Part shown: piece by piece, positions 35,301 to 49,247 of the stretch
Layout of the letters: the number at the start of each line of letters is the position of its first letter
How positions within the stretch are numbered: the first letter of the stretch is position 1
Assembly (NCBI RefSeq): GCF_019578655.1
Contig: NC_063264.1
Coordinates: forward strand, 3,038,001-3,102,000
Direction of reading: 5' to 3'
DNA from: Ricinus communis
Taxonomy: Eukaryota > Streptophyta > Magnoliopsida > Malpighiales > Euphorbiaceae
Length of the DNA: 64,000 bases
Notes under the pieces: generated by a model
What the model was told of the DNA's origin: nothing
What the model saw: the letters and a program-made list of their open reading frames with translations, nothing else
Database searches by the model: none
Position numbers and translations under genes: made by a program

Positions 35301-38300
35301 GTAAAGACAAAATTGTAAGTAAAAGTACTTTTGGAAAAAAGAAAATACTAACATTTACATATAATAATTTTTAAATTAATATTTTTATCAAAAATCTTAT
35401 CTATTTTAAATGGTTGTGCCAAACTAGGGCGAGAGAGATTTTAAAATTACTTGGAATGATAGTCGATTTATTAATTGATTCTTCAAGGTTTATGGTATAT
35501 CTATGATATATCATACTAAAAATATATATTGAACTTGACAAAAAAAAAGATATATATAAAAATTAATTCAGAAAACCTTTGACTTATTATGGAAATATAT
35601 AATAGGCATTCATAAGCTTATTCTAGTGATAAATGTATATTCCCATCCGATATTTGTAACTAGAAAAAAGAAACATATAATAGTAACAAAATTTCTATTC
35701 ATATTTTTCTGTTCAAATTAATATTAATTAAAAAAATGCAAGCCAGCATTTTGCATGGCCCTTGGCCCACTGGAGCCTTGAGAACTCTTGGACTAGGATT
35801 AATCCTCTTGCATATAGAATCTTACATCTAATTTTAAGGATGTAGTTTGGGCCTGAGGTTCAAGCCCGTCAAATATTTCAAAGACTTTCATTTGATCTTT
35901 ACCGTGCCAACGTGACTTTGTTTAAAGCTGGATGTGAAAGCCCTGCTGCCTCTTTCCTTTGGAGTGTCTGCAACTATAACACTACGTTTTCTCCAGTCTA
36001 CAGAATTTAATATGGCAGGCGTGGAATATCTATTCAATCGCCACATGTGAATATTGAATTCTTTATAGATTTAACACAACGGAAAAAGAAAAACTCTTTT
36101 CTTTTTTATTTTCTTTTGTCCCAAACAAAAAGTATAGACTGAAAATGAAGTTAGATTAAGTAAATCACAATACTAATAAAATTCAGAGAAAAAAATTATA
36201 TTCTTAATAAAATTTATATGTAATTATTAATTCATTATATTTTTTATTGAAAAAGAAATTGCAGCTTTGAGGGGTCGGAACACATTTAAAAAAACAATTG
36301 AGCGTAAAAGATGGAGAGAGGAATCGTAAACTTTGCCTGTTAAGGGAGAAAATCTCAAGAATCTATCTTTTTATTAAAAAAAGACATTCTTTCTTCTAAT
36401 TAAAATCTGTACCTTTAATCATTTCTTATTGCCCCAAATAATTATCATCAACTCAAACAACATATTTGAAGTCCGGTTTAGCTTTTAAGAGTAAAAATTA
36501 AATTTTTTCTTTTAGGATTCTGAAAATAATTTTTTTAGATTAAACTGAATTTATCTAGTGATTTCTAAAACTGAACTCGAGAAAAGTAAATATAAATTAA
36601 AAATTTATATCAAGTGTATCATAGATTAGACAATAAATTGTATTATATTTTTATTTATATATAAGTGTTTAATAAATAAAAGAATAACATATAAAAAAAA
36701 TTTATATTTTAATATTAGATGATTAATTAATTAAAATTAATAAATATTTATTAATAATTTATTAATTTAGCATAGATGCGATGATATACATTAATTCACG
36801 CAGGAACGAGCTCACCATCCAGGCAGAGAGAGGGGCATAGGTTTAGCATCATGAGTTGAAGTTAAGCTCAGCCTGGGCCTTGACAGATATAATTGGAGGT
36901 GGAAAGGCAAAGCAATCCTTGATCCAAGACAAGTTATCATTTTCTATTGAATTGACAGTGAGTAGAGCAACTCAAGTTATAATTTGGAGTATCCCATCTG
37001 TTATATTACATGGATTTTTAGAAAAAAGAAAATAATAAGTAACAAGCAAACAAAAACCACAAAAATCATGAGTCGAGAGAAGCAAGTAAATCATCACAAT
37101 ATCTCTGCTTCTCAGTGATCAGAAACCCTAAATGCCAAAATGAAAGGGACACTTTCATACCCACAACACAACAAAGAATAAACTCCAAAAACAGAGACAT
37201 CGGTACTGCAAACACTCTCTGCCATAGTTTTTGTCCACATTAATACCCTTGTCAAGCTAAGAGACAAGTAACCCATTAGGAAGTAGTGCGTCCAGAGGAA
37301 TTAATTATGTCCAAAAAGTTATTAAAAATAAAAAATAAAATAAAACTCCTAGTATCACTATTTTAAGTAAAAGAGTACCTTGAGACAACATAGACATTTA
37401 CTATACGACAAAACTCTCATTAACAAGTATTTGTAACTTTATACGAATTTCTCCATTTTTATATGTTTGCTAAAAAAGTTTCAATTCCCTGTACAGTAGC
37501 CCACACAGACACTCTTACCTGTCCTCACTCCTTACCCTCATGCATGTTTACATACACTAGAATCAGAAGCTCCATTTTGACTTCTCTCTTTTAATATAAC
37601 ATCACACACGACACATATTCCTACCAACTCTCTGCCATCGTTGAAAGGGTACCCATGAATTTATTTCTTTGAAAATAAAGAAAAAGATAATCATCTGACC
37701 AACTGATATAAATATTACAAATGGAAGACTGCTGCAGGACGAAAGTTTTCAAACTTGAGTATCTAATTTTCTTTTTTAGTTATAGAAACTCAACCAAAAA
37801 CAAGTCATAGATACTCCACAAAAATAGAGAGACCCAATATTTTATTGATGTGTTTAGGTTAAGTTTGAATTGAAACAGAGATCTTTGTATGGTTTTTGTT
37901 GGAGTGTACACAATGCAATGTTAATGTACGCCGTTTCGACCACGCTATCTTCGACCCATGCCAAATCATATGATTAAGAACCCATATCGTAGACTTTTTT
38001 TGTTTCTTGATTTTATATAATTGTATATAATCTGCAGGCTACACAATTCAAAATCAGACATAATGCACAAGAATTCACAACCCACCTCGGACGTAGTCTC
38101 TCTTTTTTCTTTTTCCAATTTTTACTTTGGTCAATCTCAACTCAATCAATGCACCAAAACACATCATTTAAATAAACAACAACTTAGAAATAATTGATCA
38201 ATTATTAGTACTAGTGTCATTGCCATTGACATTTGACACGTTAGTTAATGTAATAGTAGTAGTAAAATAGTACTATATACCCTCTCTCTGTTTTTTTTTT

Positions 38301-38351
38301 TTTTTTCGTTTGGTTTAAAAGTGCTCTTGCTTTGCATGGGCTCGTCTCCGT

Positions 38352-41300
38352 TTAGAACCGTTGTGATACTGACACGTGGCGACGTCTGATGTGAGGAGAG
38401 ACGATGGAGATGAGTCCCCCAAGTGGGGGCCGCATCTTTGACCTATAAATCATCTCATCATACGGCCGCCTGTAGAACTTCAAGAACGGTAAGAAAGATT
38501 CTCGAGACTTGTCGGCCCTCATGACGTGGCACTCCTTCTTGAAAAACAGGGCTGGTGATTGGAGGAAAGATGGCCGTGGGGTCCGCGGGTAAGAGATCTT
38601 GATAGGCTCGCTTGCGGTGACACGTTGTGGCAATGGTGTTGATGGGAACAGAGTTTTCTTGCTGGGCCTACAGGAGTAGCTATCACCGTTGATGCTGCCA
38701 AGTGGCGTTCTCGCGGCGGGTGATGCGAAGGAGTAGGACCTAGCGTTGAGTGGAGAGATTTTAGCGGGGCCCAGAAGGGCTGGGCTGGTGGTAGTGGCGG
38801 ATCCTACTTTGGATGATGACGTGTCGGTCAAGGTGAGGTGCCAGGGTTTGAGCGAGTCAAAATGGTGGGACACGGTAAAGGAAAATCTTGAGGAAGAGCA
38901 TGAACCGATCTTAGCCGTTGATTTGACAGAGGAAGTATCGAATCGAAGGGATGAGGCTCGTGGGTAGGAAGAGAAATCACTGAACTCTAATGATTCTTCA
39001 TAGTCTAATGATGACAACACCATCATGACCGTTGATAGCTCAACAAATGGACGGACACCCTGGAACCAACCATCAAACATATTTAGTTACAGAATGCCAT
39101 ATTTTGAAATAAAAAAAAGTACTGCATTACATGACAAAATTTCAAGTGTACACAAAAAGTTTGTTCTTTTTCATCAATTATGCCACTAATAGAAATCCAC
39201 ATGCTGTAACCAAATAATTAACAATGCTGTATTTTAATTAGTTTACAAAAGCTCTTATATATATATAACACCCGTGACTTGGTGTGAACATTGATTTGGA
39301 AAAAGGAAAGAAAATAGTGTGTATAAGAATATAAATAAAAAAACAAGAACAAGCACCAAAATTGTAAAAAAGGAAAAAAAAGGGTCGCAATTGTCAACTT
39401 GATTGATATTGCAGGAATTAGACAATAATGATAGTGGAATAATTACAAAGGGATAGTAAAGTAAAGGTCCCACGACAATCACACAAAAGGTTATGTGCAT
39501 ATGTATGAACATGAAAGAGTAAGGTACTATTTGAACATAAAAAGTGAATAAGATTTGACTTAACTCTTAAGCTTGATGGGCCATCTGACTATATCATTGC
39601 TGGAGATTTTATTTATTAATAAATTAAATATAAAAAAAAAAAAAAACAGGCAGGCGATTTTTTACACAACCTGATCCAACAGTTACAACTACTGCAGATC
39701 CAGTAGGTTTTAACAGTATTAGACTTTTAGGAAGAGAGATAATGAGGACAAAATAAAGTATTGGAAAGACATTTTATAGGTTTATTTATGCTACCAAATT
39801 AGGCAGAGTTTGAATTTACCTTCCATAGATAAGAAAAAAGGGAAGGTGGGTCTATTATAAAAGACTTGTAAAGCCTGCATGGATAGTAATCAGCTACAAT
39901 TTTCAGCGTTGCCAGCAATAAGTTCATAAAAGCCGATGCTGATCTGAAAAAGCCTGCATTTTCATAGTTAAACGAAAAATTAACACCCATTTAACAACTC
40001 ATCGGACCCATTAAAGATCTAATTCAAAATTTATTAATTGTTAATTTCTAATTAAAGACTGAAAGCCAGAGGATTAATACTGATTTGCTGTGATAAAGCA
40101 GAAAAAAGGGTACTTCTGGGTGAGGATCAAATTGACCAATTCTAGGAGAGAATAAACTGTGAAGAAATACTATTAAATCGGGATAATGAGGTTCAATTCC
40201 CGAGAATACCCTTACCCCCCAAGAAAAAGAACTACTAACCAACCAATAATAATTTCAATGAATGCGACACTTAAAGGGGCACTCCGGACATTGTCCCAGA
40301 ATATCTCAGATCCCTGCCGGTTCTCCGACACTGGTCTCCTCATTTATTAGGTTTCATGCCTGCTAGCTAGCTGCCGCTTTACCAGCGTGCAATGCAGAGA
40401 GCTCGGAAAATGACTTAAAAGTACACTCCTATTTCTACATGCATTGAGTTTTCAAACCGGTGATATTGTCAGAAAAGGGAAAAAAAACACTTACTTGCAT
40501 CAAAGAGAATAACAAATTGTTCAATGTTTTTTGGCATTGTTGCTATGGCGACTTCCAGTGTAAAAACCAGCAGTCTGGTAAGCCTATAAAAAAGATAACC
40601 CAATTAGCCCAATAGCTTAAACACAAGAAATGGGTATCCAAAGTTTGTGTTTCCTTTTTTTCCCTTGTAGCAGTTACTTACAGTTTTTGTGAATGAAACT
40701 TTAGGTAATCTTGCTTAATTCGAAAAATCTGCACAAGAAGATAAAAACAGAGATATTAATTTAATTTCAAATGCCATTTTCCAATTAGAAAAATGATAAA
40801 GATATAGAAAGAAAGAGAATTCTTACAATGACAGGTCTGGACTCTTCGTCATGACCAGCCACATAAGCAACTCCTTCAGCTAACTCAGCAGAGAACTCAT
40901 CTGCTATTAGTTGTTCTGCATATTTAAAAGATTAAAAAAGAAAAGGATTACATAATAAACAAATTCAAAAGAAGAAAAAAAAAAAAAAAAAGCAGGTAAA
41001 GGGCAGTTAAGTTTTGTTTTTTAGTACGAAGTCTTAATTTTGATCCAGTGGCGACAATGATTACTGGGTATTTCCTTTTACTTTAACGCTCAAACATTCA
41101 AAAAAAGAAAAGCAAGATTCCGTTGCAACAATTAACATAACCTAAAAAGCTAAAGAAGATGCTTGTATAAAGGAGAGTGTAAGCAGCAATATGAATATAT
41201 CGAAAGCTTTTTGAAGAGAATAGAAGGAGATCAAGAAGGGTAATAATAGTATAGTACCAGTGCCTATACTCTCCCTCCAAGAAAGACACGCCCTTAAGTG

Positions 41301-41720
41301 CTTAGCAGCCTTCTTTACATTATCACCTTTTGCTCTTAGAAACCGTTCTATACAAGCATTGTTACAGAACTTCTCCTGTTTCATTACAGCAATCACAACA
41401 TCAGAAAAAACCTTAAAGAAACGAAACTCTAGATTTTTCAAGAAAATGATGAGCTTGAAGACTGGAAAGAAAAAAAATCTTTTAGCTGAAACTCAGCATA
41501 CATTCCACTACACTCTAAAGTAACTTGGCACCAAGTTACAGAAAGAACTCGAGAGATTATTAGAAAGAATTAAAGAAAGGAAGAGGAGAAAACCCATTAC
41601 CTGTTTCACTGTTAATGGAGATTGCTTTCTTAGAATGTCAAGAGCGGCTTCAACTCTTTCATTATTATTTCCATTGTGATCTTTCTGCTGCTGCTGCTGT
41701 TGTTGCTCTTTCTTGCCCAT
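38352..41720 (-). CDS. Sec14-like CRAL-TRIO domain protein, 7 exons
   Basis: Exons, in transcription order: 41720-41601, 41375-41258, 40915-40827, 40728-40682, 40583-40495, 39953-39820 and 39059-38352. Phases agree, giving 1305 nt and 434 residues. A polar N-terminus with a run of seven Gln is followed by the CRAL-TRIO N-lobe (about 35-80: [20 protein letters not shown]) and the lipid-binding lobe (about 85-235). The latter includes [47 protein letters not shown] and [18 protein letters not shown]. The last 200 residues are a Ser- and Pro-rich, basic tail with [12 protein letters not shown] and [20 protein letters not shown]. Family knowledge: Sec14-type proteins bind and exchange phosphoinositides and other lipids at cytosolic membranes. 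The ATG at 41720 is the first that leaves a family-like N-terminus; an upstream in-frame extension lacks ATG. Confidence 0.9.
41685..41706 (+). repeat. CTG/CAG repeat coding for poly-Gln
   Basis: On the minus strand CAG and CAA codons encode seven successive Gln residues (6-12) of the Sec14-like protein. The mix of CAG and CAA makes it less prone to slippage than a pure repeat. Confidence 0.85.
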
Positions 41721-44389
41721 TTCGAGAAAAACACGAGAGTGCGGTATCAAGAAAACAAAAACACCAATATACCAAACTTCTTCTTTACGCAACCATTAAA
41801 AACACTTTGCAGTTGCAGTAGAGAGAGAAAGAGAGAGATAGAGATAGAAGAGGAAACAAGTGACTTTGAAATAAAGAGAGTGGAGGAGTAGAGTGTTATA
41901 TATATATATATATATAGCAAACGACAGCTAATAACGCCGTTATGTAGCAGACAATATTATTTTAAAACAGTTTTTTCAACGTCAACTTTAGTTTTTTCAT
42001 TTTTCATTTGTTTCTTTTCTTTTCTTTTCTTTGTAGTCAAATGATGGGATACTACTGTATTATTATGATGCGAAAGCGATTCGCAACGGAAAACGTCACA
42101 GCCATCGCCCGTTAATATTCTCAGTAATTATTACTCTCTCTCTCTCTTCCCCTATTTTAAATTCCACTCTAGTACATGAATTAAAGTTCACTCTTGTTAT
42201 AAGAATGGAAAATATCCGAATTTTCCTTATTGAGTTCATTAAGGATTTTTGAGAAGTTGAACTATGAACTCAAACTAAAAAGTTAAGGAAATCAACTGTA
42301 CAAGCACCAGGGGAACTGTAATGATTTCACAATAGTATGTCCTAAATTACCCAACCTCATTATATAATTGAATATATTTGTCCAGCTTATGTTAGATGTA
42401 TCTCTCCAATTATACATCAAAAATAATTGGAAATAATTATTTATTAATTTTAAATAATTAAATATATTTTAATTATATAATATTAAAATATGAATTACGA
42501 ATATATTAATATAATTTTTTATTATTACAGGGTATATACATAAAAAAAATTAATGTCACTCCAACATAAAATTTAAAAACTATAAAACAATTATATCATA
42601 AAAAAAGTGATTTGTATAAATTTATCATACTGCATGCTTTTGTCTATAATATATATGATAAACTTCTGAGTTAGTGGGTGCAAAGACAGAATGAGAGATG
42701 TAATGCCTCTTAAATTAGTGGTAAGGTGAGACTAGTTTATAAATAAATGCTATAGTTTCTAAAAAAAAAATAGGATGGCAATAAAAACATAATGAACAAA
42801 CCTGAATAAATAAAACTATTGTTAACTGAATAATTGCCATTTTTTAAGTTCATATCAGAAATTATTTAACATTTTTAAATTAAACCCATGTGGTATAATC
42901 ACGTTCTTTAACATCATTGAGAGATAAATCAAAACTGGAGTGGCTTTAGTGATGAAAAGATGGGGGCAAAGGACTCCCGTGAATTCATAGTTTGGGATAA
43001 AAAGTACGTGTGTGAGTTAACAGTAAATACTAAACACAGGTATTCTTTTGGATACTTCAGTTTGGAGGGATCGGTACTGTTAGTTTCACTTTACTGCCTA
43101 CTAGATATGGTAATTTCTGGTCAATGGACAACTTGAGTTTGTTGGTACATTGCTTCGTTTTCATGCATGTAACCAACAGAATCCTCCCGCTGTATCCTTT
43201 TTACCCTTTTGGGTTTTCCAACAGCTTATACTTTGTTGGGAAAGAGTAAAAAATATATATATATATAAACTTATTTAAATTTTGTATGTGATAGAAGAAT
43301 AAAATATACGTGCAGGTGTGTTATACTTTAATATTTGATGAATGATAAATATTTTATTATTTGAAATCAATAAATATGTGTGTCAATTATCTATAGATGT
43401 AATTATAAATGAAAATAAATATTAAATTTGGATAATATTTTTAAAAAATAAAATAATGACTTTCTGAGTTCTCGTCGTATTGCATTAAAATAAATTATAT
43501 AGTATTATATTTTAAATAATAAAAAAATATGTATATATATAACTGTTTTATATATTATTCATTCAGTGTTTAAACATATACAACACAATCAAAATAGGTA
43601 AACAAAAATCCAAAAAATATAAAAACTGTTGCTGGGGAGCAACCAAACATGACACATTGTGATATATTAGCTTGTTAGGATATGATTGCCGCTAAATGTG
43701 ACAACAACAAAGATACAATGCCAATAAATTTGTCTATTGATTACTTGATTGCCATTGCATTAATTATAATGTATAGTTAGTCTATGAATTTAATGGCAAA
43801 TGGCAATCCGATTTTGTCTTGTCCTACATTGCCACTTGCATATTTACAGCTTGCGAATGAAATCAACTTGCTCAAAGTTGTTCGGTGGAAAGAGATGCAA
43901 TATTATCACCCCTACTCAATATGTTCAGTTATTGTTAATTCCTTGGAATGGTATAAATCAAAAACAACAATCCCTTTTTCTATCCAGATATTGGATTGCC
44001 ATAGATTTTAACTCTTTTTCTTTTTGTTTAAATTAAAGAGATTTTAATTATTTATTACTTTATATATTAATTTTTTTATTTTATTTTTGTATTGAAATAA
44101 ATATAATAAATCTTCTAATATCTAAAAAAGAATAAACTATTTATAAATGATTATTTTAAATGATTTTTTAATCTAAATCAATTACTAAAAAGTAATTATT
44201 CATATAGAACGAAAAAAATAATATTTGAAAACTCTTGAAAATCATAAATGAAAGCATTAGTTCAGTGAAATTTTTTTTAAAAAAATATTAAAAAGATATT
44301 TGAAGTTTGATTTATATAAAAATATATAAAATTAATAATTTTTTGAAAAGCTACTACTATAATATATATTTTATTGTAATTTTCTGAAA

Positions 44390-45560
44390 GATTAACTGAA
44401 TTACGTCTCAAAATTAGTACTCGCAAGTATATGAACCGAATGATAGTACATGCAAGCTCACTACGAGGTCGATCTCACAAGAAATTGTAGAGTATATATT
44501 ATAAAAACCAACTATCACATGAAAATACTAAAAATAAATTTAAACACTGTAAGTCAATGTTTGAAAATAGTTTTAAAGTTTATAAAAGAGATTAAATAAA
44601 TCAAAAAATAGATATGCAATTGGAATTATTAATGTAAATTATATGATAAAATAGCATTTAGTCTAGCTTATACTAAGTAATCCATTTATTTTCCTTAATT
44701 TCAAATCTAATGAATGAGATACTGATATGCCTTTAACCTAAGTCACTCTAGCTAAGGATGCAATCTAGATCTTTTTTACCAATATAGATTAAAATAGAGA
44801 TGATGTTTCTAATGCTTCTAACCTAAATATTTTCATAATAAATATTACTATCAAATTGATATGATAGTCAACGAATAATAATAGATAAAACTAATACATA
44901 TATGAAAGTAAAGAAATCATTTATTAAACTCAATAATATATAAAGTTCATACATAAGTAAAAAGCTAAACTAAACACTTGTACAATTTAGCCTGACATAT
45001 TTAATTAAAGAGAAATTATAATTAAATAGAAAGATAAAAGATATATAAAATAAAAATTTAAAACTCTCTCAAAATTTAAAAGTTTTTCAAGGAATGAAGA
45101 AGATTGATCCTCACTCTCCACGTCCTGAAAAGCTTTTCTAATTCTTCAAAGAATAATACAAAGACTAACTAAATATTGTAAAAGATGAATTGCAGAAAAT
45201 TTGCAGAGAGAATAATAATAGAACGATACTTCCTCTTGTTTAATTGACCTCAACTTCTTGTAGAAATTCTTTTTTCAGAGTCATTTTCTCAGCATAACGC
45301 TACTATAGTTATTCTCTTAACTGTCATAAATAAAATGAACAACTTTAAAAAATAATTATCCTTAATTATATCATAACTAATTAATTCCCCTTCATGGGCC
45401 TTGATAAATTCGGCAAGGTTTACAATTTTAGTAATCCATATGTTTTTATTCCAAGTCTTTTTACTGCTGCAGTCAAATTAAAGCTTATTTATGTAATTTT
45501 AACTCGTATTTTTTATTTTTTATTGTTATCATCTGAAATTACACAAAAAGATTAAAATAG
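44390..45560 (+). repeat. Possible non-autonomous transposon remnant
   Basis: The segment begins with an actcgcaagtatatgaaccg-type motif and a gaggtcgatctcacaagaaat motif 50 bp later. These resemble the opening of a repeat common in plant intergenic DNA that I know only by its wording. It closes near 45540 with an aaattacacaaaaagatt motif that also recalls the end of that repeat. Length is about 1.1 kb. No open frame is present and the borders are uncertain. Confidence 0.3.
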
Positions 45561-46489
45561 GGTAAAAATCACATATTTTTATATATGATGTATATAAAAT
45601 ATACTAATAAATTACTGAAATATCTTAATTATATATACATAATGCGAATATATCACTGTACTATAAAAAAATTAAAAGAAAAAAAAATCAAACATTCATT
45701 CAGATAAAAACATGCATGCAGACATTATTATATAAAATCTGATCTAAAAGTAATTCAAACTGCCAAATTTAATAATATCTTCTAAGAAGATAGAGAAAAA
45801 TAAATATAAATCTAAAAACTGGCGTCATTCAATTTAACAGGAAGTGGGTCTAATTGCCTAATAATGACATTGTTGGATGATTTTGTGATCATGATTTGAA
45901 AGGAAAATACAATTAATAAACAAATATCTAACAACAAGTTTATTATTATCTTTCCTTAACTATATTAAAACCTGTGATCTCAGTGACAAACCCGACAGAG
46001 TACCTTAAAGAACATTTACCAAAAATAATAAGAAAATGAGATGCGAGTATTAAGAAAGAATAAGTAACAATTACTAATAAAAAAGGCACAAAATCCGACA
46101 AGTCAAAAGCCTCAAGTCCCATGAATAATTGAAGTGGAAATTCCGTTGTTGTTACGGCGGTGACTTAGCCTTGAATTGAAACACTATTAAAACCAGGACA
46201 TTCTCCACGTGTCCCTTTATTTTTAATCAATTTATTTTGTTAGTTTTTGTATGAGTTAATTTATTATAAATTAAAATACACAGTCGAAACACTTAAAATA
46301 GTACTCTAATTTTCTAGGCTCGAACAGTGTGTGCAGCTTCTTCCTTCCCAAAGTCAACATGGAACCCAGAACCCACATATTAACCCCATGCACCGCTTCT
46401 TCTTCTTCTTCTTCTTCTTCTTCTTTTTTTTAATCTATCTGCCCTTCCAAACTCGGTTCATAAAACAATAATTATTCAATGGCAGTCCA

Positions 46490-46492
<3 letters not shown>

Positions 46493-46532
<40 letters not shown>
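46493..46532 (+). repeat. (TA)n microsatellite
   Basis: A perfect TA run of about 40 bp, about 70 bp after a (CTT)n run at 46396-46424. Confidence 0.9.
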
Positions 46533-46534
<2 letters not shown>

Positions 46535-49223
46535 TTCCTTTTCTCCATTGCCTAGGAGTTCAGTTGGGTCCATGCATTATAATAGTACCTACAATGGGAA
46601 ATTGAAAATTATAAATTTAATTTCCTTCCTTTGCAATAGATAATATTGGTGGTTATTATAGATAAATAAGTAACAAATTCTGGCTAATATCTCCGAAATT
46701 TTCTTATTTGATAGTGAAGCTCTGCTTTAAAAAAGGGTGATTGAGCTCCATCTTTAGAGATTTGTTTTTTATTTTATTTGTAAGACTTTAATCATACAAA
46801 TTAACTAAGATGTTTATATATTACCAATGTTAATGAATAAAAGAGATTCAAATTCAAAATGTTTTACTTTCAGAATTCCTAGCATAATAGAAAAGATTAT
46901 ATTAAATTGATACTGATGAAATGTGCACATTTTTATTATTAATTCGGTGCATTTAATCAATATATAGATTGATTTAACACATTAGGTTTATTAAATACTT
47001 TCTGCTCACAAGAGTATTAATATGAAGAGCAATTGGACAACACGCACCCAAAGTAGCATGTGAATTTAAAATTGTCAGTTGTGAAAGCAAATAATCGTCT
47101 CAAGTCCTTCAGCAGATTTAAATTATTCAATTTTTTATTTTTCTGGAAAACAGAAAAAAGTAAGGCAAAAGAAATAAAAAAAAGAAAAAAGAGAGAGAGG
47201 ATTATAGAGAGTGAAAGCGCAGTTTGGGGTAAAATGAGATTTTCAAAGCTAAAGATGTAAGCTTTATCGTGCTAATTAAATAATAATAATAATAATAATA
47301 AGAGATGTGTTGTTTAGTGAAAGTTTTCTTTCGTCTTGTCCACATTCAAATATGCAACAGATTCTCCTTTTAACTAATTTACTTATTAAGTTTCTTATAT
47401 ATATGCTTTTTAGTATCATACATTCTTTTATATAATATTAAGTCATAATGTAATAAAGTAATTGGATATGTATCGTATAATGTTTTATCTCCAATTTTCA
47501 AATATTAATTAGAGTTTTAAATTAGTAGTAAAATCAAATGATTTAGAACTGTGTGCATCTCATTATTATTTTTCTGGAATAAAGTTTTATTTCTATGACA
47601 GAATCTTTTCTTTTTCGATATCTAATTCCTAAGTTAATGATAAAAAAATTAATTAAATAAACTTAAGTCACTTATGATGTATCATTTTATAAAATATGTA
47701 TTATTTAAATATAAAATATTTATAATATGGGTCACTTACTGATGGTTGAGTTCAACACATCAAAATAATAAAAAAAAATTAATTATCATTATCTAATATT
47801 AATATAACCCAAAAAGATAACAATAACCCAACTAACTAGTTTCTCTTTTAAATACCTAATCTATAAAACTATGAATAGAGGATAATATAAATTCATTAAC
47901 AAAATCCATGTTGGATTATTGTCAAATGGTCTATGAAATGGAATAAATCATTAAATAATATATTAATTTTAGATGTGTCAGGGAGGGTGATGAGTTGGAT
48001 GGGATAAATCTGGTGAGGAAAAATGATTTTGTTGGGCGAAAGACTCATCCGACGTGGCCCAATGCGTAATAAAGTTGCATGCGTTATGCAGGCAGGCAAA
48101 GAAAACCTTAATCAAATCCTTAATAATTCACCCACCAAATCTTTTTGTCTTTTAGATTTCAAAATTTGAAACACCGGATCGGACCACTCTCCCTCCCAAT
48201 CCCCACATAATTAGATTAGGTATGCATGCATGTCCCTTTCTTATCACACACCTCATTCCACATCCCTAATTATAACTACAAATTTTTATCATCATTTAAT
48301 CATTATCCCCTTTTTTTTTTTAATTCAAAACCATATGACTCTTTTCCTCTCTCCTTAATATAATTCTATATTATTAGTGGGTTAAGCTTAATTAAAAGGG
48401 TAAACATTTGATCTCATTGGTGTTATACTAACCCAATTGCTACTACTCTCTGCTGCTGATAAATAAATATTATGGAGGCAAATAATATGTTGATGTTATT
48501 GTTTTATTAGATATAAGGTTTGTTGGTGTTTTTTATTTATAAAAATAAATGTGTCTTAAGTTTATATATTGAATTTGAATTTTTATGTCCAACATTTATC
48601 TAATATTAATATATGAGGTTATTATATTTGTGACAAATGATAAGTGGTTTTAGCCTTCTAATTAAGATCATTTGGTCTTCTATAAATAAATACTTTAATA
48701 AAAAAATTTAAAAATTTTATTTTATTTTATTTACTTAATTTTAAATGTACTATAGAACAAAATGATGAATAATTAATTTATATTAATTAATTTTAATATA
48801 TTTAGTATCAAAGTATAAATTGCAGGTGTATTTAACTATTGTGAAAAAGAATTAGTCAAAATTTATATTAAAATAATAATTAAGTGTTAATTTAATATGT
48901 GATATTATTCGACAAGAAAAAAAAGGAATATAAATAAAAGAACTATATGGGAAAATGGACAAATGGATTGGAAGCGGCTTGTTTGTCTGTTCTACTAGAT
49001 TCATTAAGATATAACTGATAAGAGATCTTGTGTCTGTCTACATGGAATTAGGATAAAATAGAAGATTGCTATAGGGAAAAATAATCCTTTTTTTTTCCTT
49101 TTCTTATTGGGTGCTTTTCTTTTTCCATTTTTCTGGAAATTTAATATAAATGCCAAATTAATATTAGCAAAAAACTAATATATTAATTCAGCAACATTAA
49201 CATAACAAATAAAAAAAAAGAAT

Positions 49224-49247
49224 TATATATATATATATATATATATA
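49224..49247 (+). repeat. (TA)n microsatellite
   Basis: A perfect TA run of about 24 bp in intergenic sequence. Confidence 0.85.

Larger units (their letters stand above)
29941..38351. other. Large intergenic region between IPT and the Sec14-like gene
   Basis: There are 8.4 kb without a recognised gene. The first part is IPT 3' UTR. (TA)n tracts lie at 30717-30750 and 32283-32358. Short open frames (30378, 33043, 33244 and 34672) have no domain or splice support. A stretch of slightly higher GC at 36790-36930 shows nothing recognisable. The segment 37000-38350 is likely to contain the 3' UTR of the minus-strand Sec14-like gene at its end. Confidence 0.45.

Noticed and set aside
38746..38967. 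A 73-codon plus-strand open frame
   Set aside because: Antisense to the last exon of the Sec14-like gene.
46344..46430. Small open frame with a Ser run over the (CTT)n repeat
   Set aside because: It is a by-product of the trinucleotide repeat, with no splice or domain support.
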